A DNA stretch of 64,000 bases from Anaspis maculata (Eukaryota > Arthropoda > Insecta > Coleoptera > Scraptiidae): the NCBI GenBank assembly GCA_949128115.1, contig OX421968.1, positions 6,200,001 through 6,264,000 of the forward strand, read 5' to 3'. A program made the translations under genes and the position numbers. The notes under the pieces were generated by a model that was given only the letters and a program-made list of their open reading frames with translations, searched no databases and had not been told where the DNA came from. Below are positions 46,911 through 58,300 of this stretch, in pieces (the stretch's first letter is position 1; each line of letters starts with the position of its first letter).

Positions 46911-47990
46911 AAAGGACCCCGCACGATTCTTATGGAAAATGGCTCCCGGTTAAATTCTCTGAATTTTTGATATGTTGTAGCTCATGAGATACTAATCAAA
47001 TACCGTGAACCCCAAACTCAAATAATGGACAGTTTTTTACCCACAGGGGGTTGAAGTTGGAGGTTTTGACGGCTTCAAAATGATATTATGACGTTGATAA
47101 AAGCTTTTTATTTGGTTTCTCTTCAAGTTGTGTTTCATGCTAAATGTATTTATTTGACAGAAAAATATCAACTTCCTCCTCCACCCCCAACCCCTATCTA
47201 CCAGCATAAAATTCGAGATTACTCCCAAAAACCCTGCGGATGGCTTCTATGATTTAAATTATGAGTTTTGACATTGAAATTATTTTCCACCCCTAATGTT
47301 GGGGTGCCGATTTTCCAATTTTCCTCGGTTAATTTGGCTGAATTTTTGGCATTGTGTATTTCTAATTCTGCTGAACAAAAAGCTCATACCAAAACTTATT
47401 CCTATGAACAGTTTTTGTTCTGCAGGGGACTGAAGTTCAATATTTATGCTCTCAAATCTTCAACTTCAGTCCCCTGTAGAACAAAAACTGTCCATAGGAA
47501 TAAGTTTCGGCATGAAAACTTCTTGTTCAGCAGAATTAGAAGTACACAATACCAAAAATTCAGCCAAATTAACCGAGGAAAATTGGAAAATCGGCACCCC
47601 AACATTAGGGGTGGGAAATAATTTTTATGTCAAAATTCATAATTTAAATCACAGAAGCCATCCGCATGGTTTTTGAGAGTAATCTCGAATTTTATGATGG
47701 TAGATAGGGGTTGTGGGTGGAGGAGGGGGTTGATATTTTTCTGTCAAATAAATACATTTAGCATGAAACACAACTTGAAGAGAAACCAAATAAAAAGCTT
47801 TTATCAACGTCATAATATCACTTTGAAGCCGTCAAAACCTCCAACTTCAACCCCCTGTGGGTAAAAAACTGTCCATTATTTGAGTTTGGGGTTCACGGTA
47901 TTTGATTAGTATCTCATGAGCTACAACATATCAAAAATTCAGGGAATTTAACCGGGAGCCATTTTCCATAAGAATCGTGCGGGGTCCTTT
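46911..47990. mobile_element. 1,080-bp near-perfect palindrome
   Basis: The ends AAAGGACCCCGCACGATTC and their complement pair, and complementarity runs with few mismatches to the centre at about 47,450, leaving a loop of roughly 20 bases. Both flanks are block-B sequence. ORFs at 47,037-47,228 (minus) and 47,673-47,864 (plus) are mirror images. The target duplication is not evident. Confidence 0.85.
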
Positions 47991-48510
47991 CCAGAATCGG
48001 ACTAACGGATCTCGAGTTTTCCTTTTCTGAAAAAAACTGCAATTCAACTTTTTATCCCGTGATCAGATTTTCATCATATCATAGCATCAATTTTTTAAAC
48101 AAGACGTAACTGGTTCTTAAACATTTTCCGACAAGTTCTCTGAAAACTCTCCAAATTTTCCGAGAGTTTTCCACTTGAAAATGCCAACTCAACCTAGCTT
48201 AGCGAGATCGGACTTGAACAATAAGCCTTAAAACAAAGCCTGATTTGACAATTTTTGGAATGATATTATTCGGAAAAAGCTTCGAGGTTCTCAGGAAAAT
48301 TCAAATTTCCAATTTTCCGGGGAAATCATCCAATTTTTTGTGCAAATACTACAGAAAATGCTTGAAATTTGTTTCAATCTTTGTCTCAATCCAACTTCCG
48401 ACCCGAAGAAGGGAAGTTTTCGTACAAAAATTGTCATATGTTCCTTGCTACTCATCGGGGAAGTTTTGGGGTGACACAACCGATTTTTTTCTTCGTTCCA
48501 AAGACAGAAG

Positions 48511-50270
48511 AAGAATCTATTTAGAATCCATCGTAATAGATTTCAAGTGAATATTACTCGAGCAGCTGTAGGTCCGTCTATCCGTTCGTCGCAGCATCTA
48601 GTCATAGACGAAAGAATTTTTGCGAAAAAGTTCAATTCCAATGCATAGCTCATGACCTTTGGGACCCGAACCAAGAAAAATCTCGACGAAATATTGATAA
48701 ACACAATAACACTAATTTAGTGTGGCGCAGCATCGTCGATGAAATGATGCATTTCAGCAATCCATAATGTGAACGTGGAAATATACCTACCTACCCTGTT
48801 CGGTACAGAATCTAGTCCTAGCCGAAAGGATTTTTTCGAATAATTTTTTTTCTTGTTAGTAGTAGGTAATCAGAATTACTCTTTGATTGTTAACTGGGTC
48901 ATGCCATAACTCGACATAACTAGGAAATTGGAAGCATTTATTATGAGTATGTGTTTCACCTTTCACCTCCGGTATTCCAACATACTCTTGATATACCCAA
49001 GAGCTCATACTTTCGAAAACCGAACTTGGCAAAATTGTGTTTAAATAACGGTAGGACCCTAAAAAAACATCTTTCATATAGTGCGCTACTCAGCCTCACG
49101 CCCAACTTCATTCACTTTTCAGTACAATTATTGAATGAGAAGTTATCGTGAAGAAAAAAATCGGTTGTGTCACCCCAAAACTTCCCCGACGAGTGGCAAG
49201 GAACGGATGAAAATTATATTATGAGACGTCCCTTTAGGTGGGAAGTTAAAATTTGAGAAAAAGATTGAAGGATTGAGATATTTTCTCTAATGAGGGCTTC
49301 ATTTTGAGCTCAGTTATTTGAGTCCGGTCTTGATAAGCCAGGGGCTACTCATTTCAAAGTGAACTCTCGGAAAACTTGGACAATTTTCAGAAAAATTGCT
49401 GAAAATGTTCAAGAATCTCTCACCTTTTGTTCAACAAAAGTTGGTATAAATCTGTTCACAGGCTAAAAATCGGTTGTGTCACCCCGAAACTTTCTCGACT
49501 GGTATCCAGGAAACTATGAAAATTTTTGTTCGAAACTCCCTTCGGGTGGGAAGTTGGACTGAAGATATTTTGCAGGAGATTGAAAGTTTTGACAGAAAAA
49601 TTTGAGTTTTCCGGGAAAAAGTTGGAAAAATTTGCTTCAGACAGGAAAACTCGAAAACCGTGGGTCCGATTCTAAAAGTTTTTCCTCCAAAAATTAATCT
49701 GATTCTTCTTTATGTTTTTCGCAGATCATGACAACGCAGCAACCAACCTACAGAACATATTTAATCCAAAAATTAATTCAATATTTTCTCCAACTTTTAT
49801 TATCAGCATGTCTGCACCTAAAATGAATATTTCATGAATATTTCGTGGAGCTCACCGTATGTCGAAGTTTGCACTGTATTTTTGTCAAATTCACGGAATG
49901 TGCAAATTTCATTTTGAAAAAAAATCAGTCAAAAAACCGGAACTGTGTCGATTTTGAAAATAGGTCTACACGACGCCCAGTCCAATCTACTTCCTATATC
50001 AGTCGAAATTTTTCGAACAAACTCGATCCCCGAGCAGGAATGAATTTCCTGCATCAACAGTAGTTCGTCCTGGTCAAATTACGGGCGAGGGGCCCTCTCG
50101 AGTGGCAATGGCTAGGAAAAATTTCAAAATTCATAACGCCCGACTGGAAAATGGTGGAAAACTGCAACTGTAGACTCAATTTGACTCTTTGTTACGTTGC
50201 TTCCTGTCAAATTTGGTTAAAATCAATCGGATAGATTTCGAATAATTGAATAATAAAGTTTTGAAAAACG
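48511..50270. repeat. Mosaic of dispersed-repeat fragments
   Basis: Core copies AAAATCGGTTGTGTCACCCC at about 49,160 and 49,467. 49,600-49,800 and 49,930-50,270 parallel 11.3, 18.7-19.1 and 46.7 kb. 48,540-48,850 has two phrases of a CGCAGCATC/GCAGCATCG type. No gene. Confidence 0.55.
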
Positions 50271-51465
50271 CTATTAGAAGCGTGAAATCTTTTGAAACAC
50301 CTACAACCCAATTTTTTGTCGAGCTTATGTGGATATTAGATAAGAAAGAAAGAATAGATAGGAACCGCCGAAATAATCACATAATATCATCTCGTGCAAA
50401 GAATCTAAAATATATGGCACTGGGCCACTGGCGTAATCTGTGAAATAGAGCTTATTACAGGGCCTGCGTAGAATATGACGGTCTAAGGAGCGATATTAAT
50501 ATGGGATTTATTGTGTCTCATAACACGCGTGTTTATTTGTTTAGTTGTTATGTGAACATTCTGATATGGTAATTTGTATTTGACGCCAGAGGGGACGGGG
50601 TTCGCGAACATTTGAATTTTCCGGTAACTACGTTTCAAACGAGGGAATAAAAGCCACGGGGTAACCCACCCCTGTTCGTCGGCATGAGAAAAGATACCGG
50701 CTCAGGGTGTACGGTAACACTGCCGAAGACTGGAAATCACAACGCATATAATGTACGTGCCTGATTAGTCTCTTCCTTCCATACCTATCAACCTCGTGAT
50801 TATTGACATTTCTTCACCCCTACTTCATATTTCTCACGACTTTCTAAAATGGATTTATTAAGCTCGCTGATTATAAAATCCCCTAAGATGTAATTCCGTC
50901 CTATGGAAAAATTTACCCTCCTTAGACTGATCCTAAATTGGGCGGTCTTATTTTCATAAATATAAATAGAACTGCAGCTGGCGGAAAATGTTCATTTCAC
51001 TCTAATTATACCCTGCTATGGGCCTTAATTACGACTAAATGGAATTTTGTAAGACCAACTCTGGGACTAACAAAATTACGCTTAATCCAATTAACATTGA
51101 ATCAAATTATGTCGAATTTTTATAAAGTGTCACACTAGTATATCGCAATAACAAGGTGACAGTAAAACGCAATTTTTTTTTGGGATGAATTTTTTTTTTC
51201 AGAATTCAAAAATAGTTATATGTATGTAGTAAGGGTGTAAAGTGGCTGTTTCTGGCACGGAGGGATTAAATTGTGCCCGAGCGTAGCGAGCATTCTTGAA
51301 AAGTTATCAAGATATTTTGGGTCTCATGTTTCAAAGTTTTTTGATCGAGAAAGACACAACAAACTGCACCTGCTACTTCTTGTTCTTCTGAAGACTTCTG
51401 AAGAAGAATAAAAATCGGAAACTTTCGAAAATTCAAAAGAAAGTTTGGGTCAGACATTTTAGGAC
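50271..51465. other. No recognisable gene
   Basis: Seems to be single-copy sequence within this window. GC content rises at 50,580-50,760, with GGAATAAAAGCC (50,653) that could be a TATA-like element, but no exon follows. Confidence 0.4.
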
Positions 51466-51469
51466 ATCT

Positions 51470-51640
51470 ACGCATGAAGCTGGATTCCCAGATGCGAATA
51501 TTCGGACAGAAAATGCAATTGTGTATGTCAAATTTTGAATTCGAGGGCTCTGATTGGCCAATATGAGAACTTTGACATAAAATTTGGCATTTTCTGTCCG
51601 AATTTCGCATCTGGGAACCCAGCTTTAAACGACGTAAGTA
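51470..51640. repeat. Small palindromic repeat
   Basis: GCTGG(A/G)TTCCCAGATGCGAA and TTCGGACAGAAAATGC occur at the left and, in reverse complement, at the right around a centre near 51,553. ORFs on both strands are products of the palindrome. Confidence 0.75.
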
Positions 51641-52204
51641 GTTCGAATGTACCGCGGGTTTGTGACAGGATGTATGTAACCTCATCCACAGCCTGTTTGA
51701 TACCGTGTTTGATTGTTTGATACCCTGTTCTTGCAACCAGAGTACATTTGTTCCGCAGCAAACCTAACTTCCTCGTTCTTGCAACCGGGCATTAGGGTAT
51801 AGAAAATCTCACCAGTTTTGAACAAAACCAATATCGTATCTCGTTGTTGGACTTCCGATTAAAAAAGTTTCAAAACCGTTACGAGGTCATGAAGCTTCAT
51901 AATGTCATAGTTGAAATTGGTCAAAACATTTGTTCCACAAACGGGGTTTGGTTGAACACTTCGAAAATTTGACTGGTTTACATATCACTCTGTACTGTAT
52001 AAACTTTATTTGGGCGCTCTTGAGTCTTGTGTCTTTAGGAACTGCCAGAAGATGGGGAAGAATATTAGAATTTACATCGTTTTTGAAAAGAGACAAAATT
52101 TTCGGTCGCGACACATTTAAAATAAGCGTGAAATAGCTATTATACCCGCTATATTAGCTATATGATACCCAACAAAATAGCTATTACCTATTGCTGGTGA
52201 ACCT

Positions 52205-52565
52205 TTGATTTCGAGTTTAAGGACGGAGTCATATTGGTGAAATAAGTGTTGCGAAATCAATCCGTCTGGGTTTATTCCTTGACGGATTCTTACCATTTTG
52301 GTCTCTTTTGAAAACGACAAGGATGTACTTTGGTTTGAGCCCATTGGCATTTCCGAAATCCAAAAAAATATATTAAATTTTGACATTTAAAAATATTATT
52401 TTCGGATTTTGGAAATGCCAATGGGCTCAAACCAAAGTACATCCTTGTAGCTTTCGAAAGAGACCAAAATTGTAAGAATCCGTCAAGGAATAAACCCAGA
52501 CGGATTGATTTCGCAACGCTTATTTTACCAATTGAGCTCCGTCCTTAATTTCAGTTTAAAATCGA
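52205..52565. mobile_element. Foldback MITE, about 360 bp
   Basis: GAGTTTAAGGACGGAGT at the left pairs with ACTCCGTCC-type text at the right. Arms of about 165 bp pair through ATCAATCCGTCTGGGTTTAT and CAAAGTACATCCTTG around a short AT centre (about 52,380). Half copies at 25,080-25,262 and 22,640-22,710. Confidence 0.8.
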
Positions 52566-53380
52566 GTGTAAAATGTAGCCCAGAGCAAAAACACATGCCG
52601 GGAGTGTGACGACTACGAAACATTAGCTGTATTATTCGGTATTCCTTTTGCCATCAATCTCAGATAATTCTCACCTCAAGTTGGTAGTGGTGTCTCACTC
52701 GCTTCTTAGCGATATCTTGCTTTTTTCCTCTCTAAATGAGACAAGGTGATGTGGGACTGTGGTAAACGTAAATTGAGCGTTTATTGGTTCAAAGTTGGTG
52801 ACAAAAGTCGGTGGCATTTATCGAATTATTGTACCGTTCACCAACCGCAAACGCACCTTTTTACCGAAATCGTTGTATTTTATTAATTCTACAAACTGCA
52901 ACCAAAACTGTCGGCTTTCCAACTACTTTCATCCCATCCTAACCCTAAATCCTATCATTTCATGTAATATTTCATGATTTGAACGGTTTTTCGTATACCG
53001 GCCATTTTGTCTCGGACGGTAAACTTTGGAAACAAGGCAAAGAAGGTATTCCACTTTGGAGTTTGGTTCTAGGTCCGGTTCAACCTGTTCAGAATTTGAC
53101 AGCGAACATTTGAAAAGTCCCCGTTTTTCGGAGACTTTTTTTTTAAGAGAAGAAAGCTTCTTTTTCGTACACGGGGACAGGGATGGTGACCACTGGCCAT
53201 GATCAAATGCCGCAAGAACCAGTCACTTGTCATCTACATCTATATACATATGAATGACGGGTTCAACACTTTTATAGTATTATACATATGAACGAATAAA
53301 GAGTATTGATTGAATGATTAATTGATTGATTGCTGTTCTAAAGAAGAAATAGTGGAAATCGGTCCCAGCATATTTAACTA
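52566..53380. other. No recognisable gene
   Basis: Unassigned. A LINE-like tail (GAATAAAGAGTATTGATTGA, 53,292-53,311, with following GATT units) hints at a retroelement end at about 53,330. Confidence 0.4.
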
Positions 53381-53381
53381 A

Positions 53382-53822
53382 GTGCGGATTCGTACGCTTC
53401 CCGCCTACGCATGTAAAATATTTTTGTCGCCCGAGGCACTTAACAGTTGGTTCTGAGCAAGATGGAGCATCCATGAGAACAAATTCAACAGCGAAAACGT
53501 ACGCTTCCAGCTTTGAATGCGTCCTCCATGCAATTGTAAAAATCCGATTTTTGATTTGTGCCGATTTGCGTAAACGTACGCTTCCCGCAGTCTAGAAGAT
53601 AACGTCGTGCTGCATCTACGCAAGCGTAGGTGTCAAAATAGTGACGTTCATAATAAAGATTCTACTTTTTCTAAATGTGATTATTCATTGTAATTAATTG
53701 TTCTGTTATAAATAAAAACTGTGGATGAAGAATTACTGCGTTAGTATGGGTAACTTGCGGGAAGCGTATGGATCCGTCCACTCCGACAGTCGCTGGCTGC
53801 GGGAAGCGGACGATTCCGCAAC
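53382..53822. repeat. Cluster of CGTACGCTTCCCGC motifs
   Basis: The motif or a close variant occurs at about 53,391, 53,499 and 53,575 in one direction, and as GCGGGAAGCG at about 53,757 and 53,798 in the other. The outer copies are inverted relative to each other, so this may be a small foldback element. Confidence 0.6.
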
Positions 53823-54160
53823 ACTGAAAACCCCCGTTTTGTCATCGTCAGAGCCACCGCTGAAGAAAAAAAACGCGGTTAAGGGGTTAAACCTTTAATT
53901 TAATTTTTTTGTGGCGCTTATCAACGTCGAAGTTTACGCTGCCGTTTTTTTTTAAATTTATGGAATAATATGTGCAAGTTTCGTACTGAAAAAATCACCG
54001 CCAAAAAACCGAAGCCGTGTCGCATTTGAAAATAAGCCTGCGCGACGCCTGATGCAATCTACTTTCAATATTAGTCGGATTTTTTCGAAGGAAGTCGATT
54101 CTCCAACAGGAAATGAGTAGAGAGAGAAGAGGGCGACTGAATCAAGTTTCATTACATGTA
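53823..54160. repeat. Dispersed-repeat fragment
   Basis: 53,930-54,110 parallels 11.3, 46.7 and 49.9 kb (AAAATCACCGCC, GCAATCTACTTTC, TCGATTCTCC variants). No gene. Confidence 0.5.
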
Positions 54161-54743
54161 ATTACAGAGGAGGTAATTACAGAGGAGGTAATTAGACCGG
54201 TCCTACCGCTCTACAGTACACTCTTTAGGGTACGACGCCGGGTGCTATAGAGACGTGATATGGGTCAGGATCCTGAAACCGAGCTCATTAATTATTGAGG
54301 TAATTACTAGAGAGGTAATAACACCCTGAGAGTATGTGCACACCAGTTTTACCGTTGCGAGCTTGAACCCGCGGTTTACCTGGACCGTCGCTTTAGTCCT
54401 CCTCCTCCTCTTCATGCCTACCGCTGCAGGTGCAAAGCAGAACAGTGGCAGGTGCATGTGCCATCGTGTCTTCTCAGTCGAACCTCCTCCGACACCGTTT
54501 GCGCTATATTGGTAAGAGCGAGATGAAGCGCTGCCATCCTCTTAACACAGCTCGACCAAGCGCACAGCGGTGGGTCTCCTCCTCTCGCGCTCGGTATTAC
54601 CTGCTCCGCATGACCCAAAACCGCCGGATCGTGTTTTATGGCTGCTTCCAATCGAACATGCGAAGGAGTCACAAAGGTAGGTCCTTCGCAAGGTCCTGAT
54701 GGTCAGAGGTCCTTGCACATATTGGGGGGCATGAGCGCTGCAT

Positions 54744-54794
<51 letters not shown>

Positions 54795-54898
54795 CTATTT
54801 CGCTCCCACATCTCTGTCTATCATCCTATGCAGTGGTGGCCCGGCCAAACGCAGAGGTTTGAGAGAGAACCGTCTGCTGTGCTCTTACTTACCTACAG
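54161..54898. other. GC-richer segment of uncertain origin; (GA)n microsatellite
   Basis: Base composition changes abruptly after 54,160, where AGAGGAGGTAATTA is repeated in tandem. Overlapping ORFs of 70-89 codons on both strands show no domain. A (GA)n run occupies 54,746-54,794. This may already belong to the Polinton-like unit, but its terminus cannot be fixed. Confidence 0.4.
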
Positions 54899-55240
54899 AG
54901 AGGCGCACAACGTTTTAAAAAAATTAGATGAGGTACCTAATTTTTCTGAGATGAGGTACCTAATTTTTCTATTTGCTCGCGCTTCGGTGTACGGTTTCAT
55001 TTATCGACGCTCACAACATGGGAACGAAGGGATGCACGGCGCTTTAAAAAAATCAATGAGAGGAGGTACCTAATTTTTCCATATGACCGCTACGTCGCAA
55101 TGTTTTAATCATAGCAAGGAGGGAGAATATGAAATAGATATGGAAGCAGAGGTGAGGCGCACAGCGTTTTAAAAAAATTAGATGAGGTACCTAATTTTTC
55201 TGAGATGAGATATCTAATTTTTCTATATGCTCGCTACGTC
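54899..55240. repeat. Imperfect tandem sub-repeats at the left of the Polinton-like unit
   Basis: The phrase GCGCACA(A/G)CGTTTTAAAAAAA followed by GAGGTACCTAATTTTTC recurs at about 54,903, 55,038 (GCACGGCGCTTT variant) and 55,158. Each is followed by a GCTCGC/GACCGC segment. The last copy begins the long inverted repeat. Confidence 0.75.
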
Positions 55241-56022
55241 GGAATGTATTAACCAAAACAAGTCGACATGCTCTGGACAGATGAACCGATACATAGCTAA
55301 CTGTTGTACTAATCATCATGATGTTTTTGATGGTAGGGGGTAATAGATACCTCGGTACATCATCTAGCTGTGTTTTAACGGTCATTTTTACCTTCGTCAC
55401 AATTCAAAAATTCAAATATTCAAATCCGGTATTGGTATGATATCCCCTGCCAGAGGGTGGAGGGTAGGGAGCGGCGGGTGGTAAACCGGGATTGTTCGAT
55501 GAGGTGAGCGAAACTGCAGGTTAGATATAGCTCGTCTATGGATTGTAAACCGGCGAATTAAGGGCTTTTTCTCGCGAGAAGACCTAAGCGCCGCATGTGA
55601 CAAAGCGCGCTATATCGGCTCCATCCCTGTCTATCATCCCACAGCGACATGGATATATTTGAGGCCTGTTAGATGCATAAGGTGAGGTTTCCGACCGAGG
55701 GTCTGCAGGTATAAAGTGCTATTATCATACAAAACCGATAGGTACCTGTTCTTTAAAAAATTCATGCTCTCAAAGCTCGGGGTATATTATAGAATTATGT
55801 GCCATCATAGTTTCGAGGAAAATGGTGATATGATGATGGTGTATGGAGATAATTCTACGAGCACTTTGGAAAAACCATTTAGCAACACAACGAGACGGCT
55901 TCTATACCACTTTCTAAAGCATGGGGAAGCAGTGCCACTTGGGTGAAAACTACGAGTGCACTCGCTTTTTTTATAAACCCAGCTGTGAATGAGCATAATG
56001 AACACCGTTTACCTGGAATCGC
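55160..56022 (+). repeat. Left long inverted repeat (at least 863 bp)
   Basis: Pairs with 63,139-64,000 in reverse complement with only a few substitutions and no indel of note. The inner boundary is sharp (GGAATCGC at 56,015-56,022). ORFs in it (for example 55,716-55,946) recur in the right copy by symmetry. No recognised domain. Polintons carry terminal inverted repeats of this size range. Confidence 0.9.
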
Positions 56023-57030
56023 CTCCTTTCTGAAAGAATGGCTAGTCGCATCATCTATTTTTTTCCTATGGCAAAGAACTGAGTGAACCGAGAAATATTT
56101 ATTTGATAGATAAAAACCTTATTTAAAATCTCCCGTCTTGTTTATCATGGTGTTACGGGTTTAAAAAAAAAAAAAAAAAGGGTCGTACCGGTGCGAGATT
56201 TTTGTTAAAATAAAACCCGAATCCACCTTCAAACATAACTCCCCATATATAGTGCTATGTAGTGAGAAGGGCTACCTATCCCACCGCATGCGTGTACATA
56301 CTGGATGTCAAAAGTTCGCTAATGATCTGGGTGTAGGTACCCACGTGATAACCTGCCTGTCTGTTTTCATCTTGAACAAATAAATGATTCTATCTATCTA
56401 TCCATCCATCTATAATATGTCTCAATAGATCAGTCGGCTGAACCATGACTAATTGAGCATGCAACATGGCTGCTGGTGTAAAATTGCGATACGTATATAG
56501 TAAGCGCTGATGTATTGTAAATGCCTAGCGAATAAAAACCAATTTACCCCGGGTCGAACAAAACAGCGCAATTTCGAGCGATGACATCATAATGAGGACC
56601 GTAGAAGAATCTCGGAGCTCGCGAAGAAATCCCAGCCATGCCACCTGTTTTGATGCAGGTACCTACATAGTCCTGGCCATATGCAGGTATTATAGGAGAA
56701 GCTTCGGGCGCACGCTCTTTCAGACCTATTAATGGAGTTAATTATATAGTAAATATTTATGTAGAAACTTAATTGAAAGCTACTTCTTTCTTTTGCATGC
56801 CATAGTGCCATGAGTTGGAAAATATCAGCACTGAATAATTTTTTTCAACCCAGGATGCTTGCGTGAAAATAGTAGAGTATAGAGTGATAAGTATTTGCCT
56901 AAATACCCAAGTTCGCTTCAAAATAACCACATACGGAAAGAAAAGAATATGATATACGTATGAAAGCATTGATTTAAGAGAAAATCATGTATAATAAGCT
57001 GGATTATTCTCGCTACGATAATTTTAAATA
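56023..57030. other. No recognisable gene
   Basis: Contains an A-run (56,163-56,180) and a retroelement-like tail (AAATAAATGATTC, then TCTATC/CATCCATC units, 56,380-56,414). ORFs are short. Confidence 0.4.
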
Positions 57031-57190
57031 ATACGATGGTCGGAACACTACGCTCCAGATAGCTTACTTCGCAGGCTCTCTGATGATAAGCGTGATCGAC
57101 GAGGTTGACGGTTCAAACAACATCTGCTCTCGTAATCCATCCTCGACCGCAAAGTTCGACTCGAAAAAAACCCCATCTGAGATGGAAATG
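57030..57190 (-). pseudogene. Polinton-type integrase C-terminal end, inverted second copy
   Basis: The minus strand ends GRGWITRADVV and stop (57,113), matching DRGWIARADVV and stop of the plus-strand fragment at 60,717-61,010. About 80 bp of 3' flank also match (ACCTCGTCGATCAC, CAGAGAGCC, TCTGGAGC). Upstream similarity fades quickly, so only the very end is recognisable. Confidence 0.65.
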
Positions 57191-58300
57191 TTGGAAAAAA
57201 TCCAACCAAATGACCGGAGAACCGGCATCTTCCATATCCCCCCAAGTGTTAAACACGATGGATTTCATCGTACTAGCAAGAGCATAGAAATTTTCATTCA
57301 CATGTTTGAAGGTATTTGCAGGCATTTCCGAGAATAATTTACCGGTTTGACGATGAGCTAAAGGGTGAAACATGTTTTATCTGTTTTATTTGATTTTCTG
57401 AATAAAATTGGATAGGATGATATTATCTAGTTTACTCGAAAGCTCAGAGTTTTCCGCAAACCATGTAAAAATTTATATTTCTAATATCTCCCTGACTTGA
57501 TATACAACTCGAATTAGATGCTGATTCACCTCTTTTGTGCAGGGAGTTACCAGGGAAATTGCCCCCTAGCAACTCATTGCACCACCAAAATCGGCAAAAT
57601 GCATGATGCTAGAGTAGCTAGTAGCCGCAGTGATTGCAAAAATATAAATTTTTGATATCTCTTGCCGAATACGCTAGGCGTTCCTTCGAAGTGGGTAAGG
57701 CTATCATCCGAATTGATGTGGCTCAGGAGAAGTAAAAGGGAGCCAAAAAGGATGTCTCACCTTGCATACCATGTTCTAGCATCAAGGAATGCACCATTTT
57801 TATATATTGAATGAGAGATTATAGACTTCTAACAGAGCCGGAATTGGACTCTGCCCGGACTGATTTGGGTGGGATAAAAAGTACAAGAGCTTTGGAGGGT
57901 TTCTACAGTCGAGACTATTCTTTCGCACGAGCTCACTCTATTTATTTGACATCTCTGAATTCTTTTTTCTTTTCTTTTCTTTTTTTTTTTTTGATAGAAA
58001 TGAATGTATCCATGAGGCAGGCATTCCGCAAACCCTCACCTTATGATTCGCTATTGAGACAAGTATGGGCATCACAACCAGGCATATAGGATTGGTGATT
58101 ATGACAGTGAAAGAAATATGCTCTATTCAAAAGTGTTCAATATCTTTATTTCCATGGAAATATTCACTACATCTTTAAATGGCTAGGTAGGTAGGTAGGT
58201 ATTAGGTATTAGTTGATACAAATTTCCGATCAATGTCCCATTCGATCGTGAATAAAATATGGACATTTTTACGCTATTGAGGGTATCCAAAAAAAAAATG
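57191..58300. other. No confident gene
   Basis: A 92-codon ORF (57,811-58,089) contains a long pyrimidine tract and AG (57,961-57,996) that looks more like an intron acceptor than coding sequence. Thirty codons after it (from 57,999) end in TAG at 58,087. A GTAG microsatellite lies at 58,184-58,201. AATAAA for the psq gene is on the minus strand at about 58,146-58,151. Confidence 0.35.

Larger units (their letters stand above)
42220..48510 (-). repeat. Block B of the large dispersed repeat
   Basis: Inverted counterpart of block A (9,990-13,047). Twice as long because it holds a 1,040-bp MITE, 12 satellite units and a 1,080-bp palindrome. Core motifs GGGTGACACAACCGATTTTT occur at about 42,830 and 48,470. 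No coding sequence. Further partial copies of the core at 49,165 and 49,467. Confidence 0.7.

Noticed and set aside
57113..57373. 86-codon minus-strand ORF as a gene
   Set aside because: Only its last ~11 residues match the integrase tail; the remainder lacks support.
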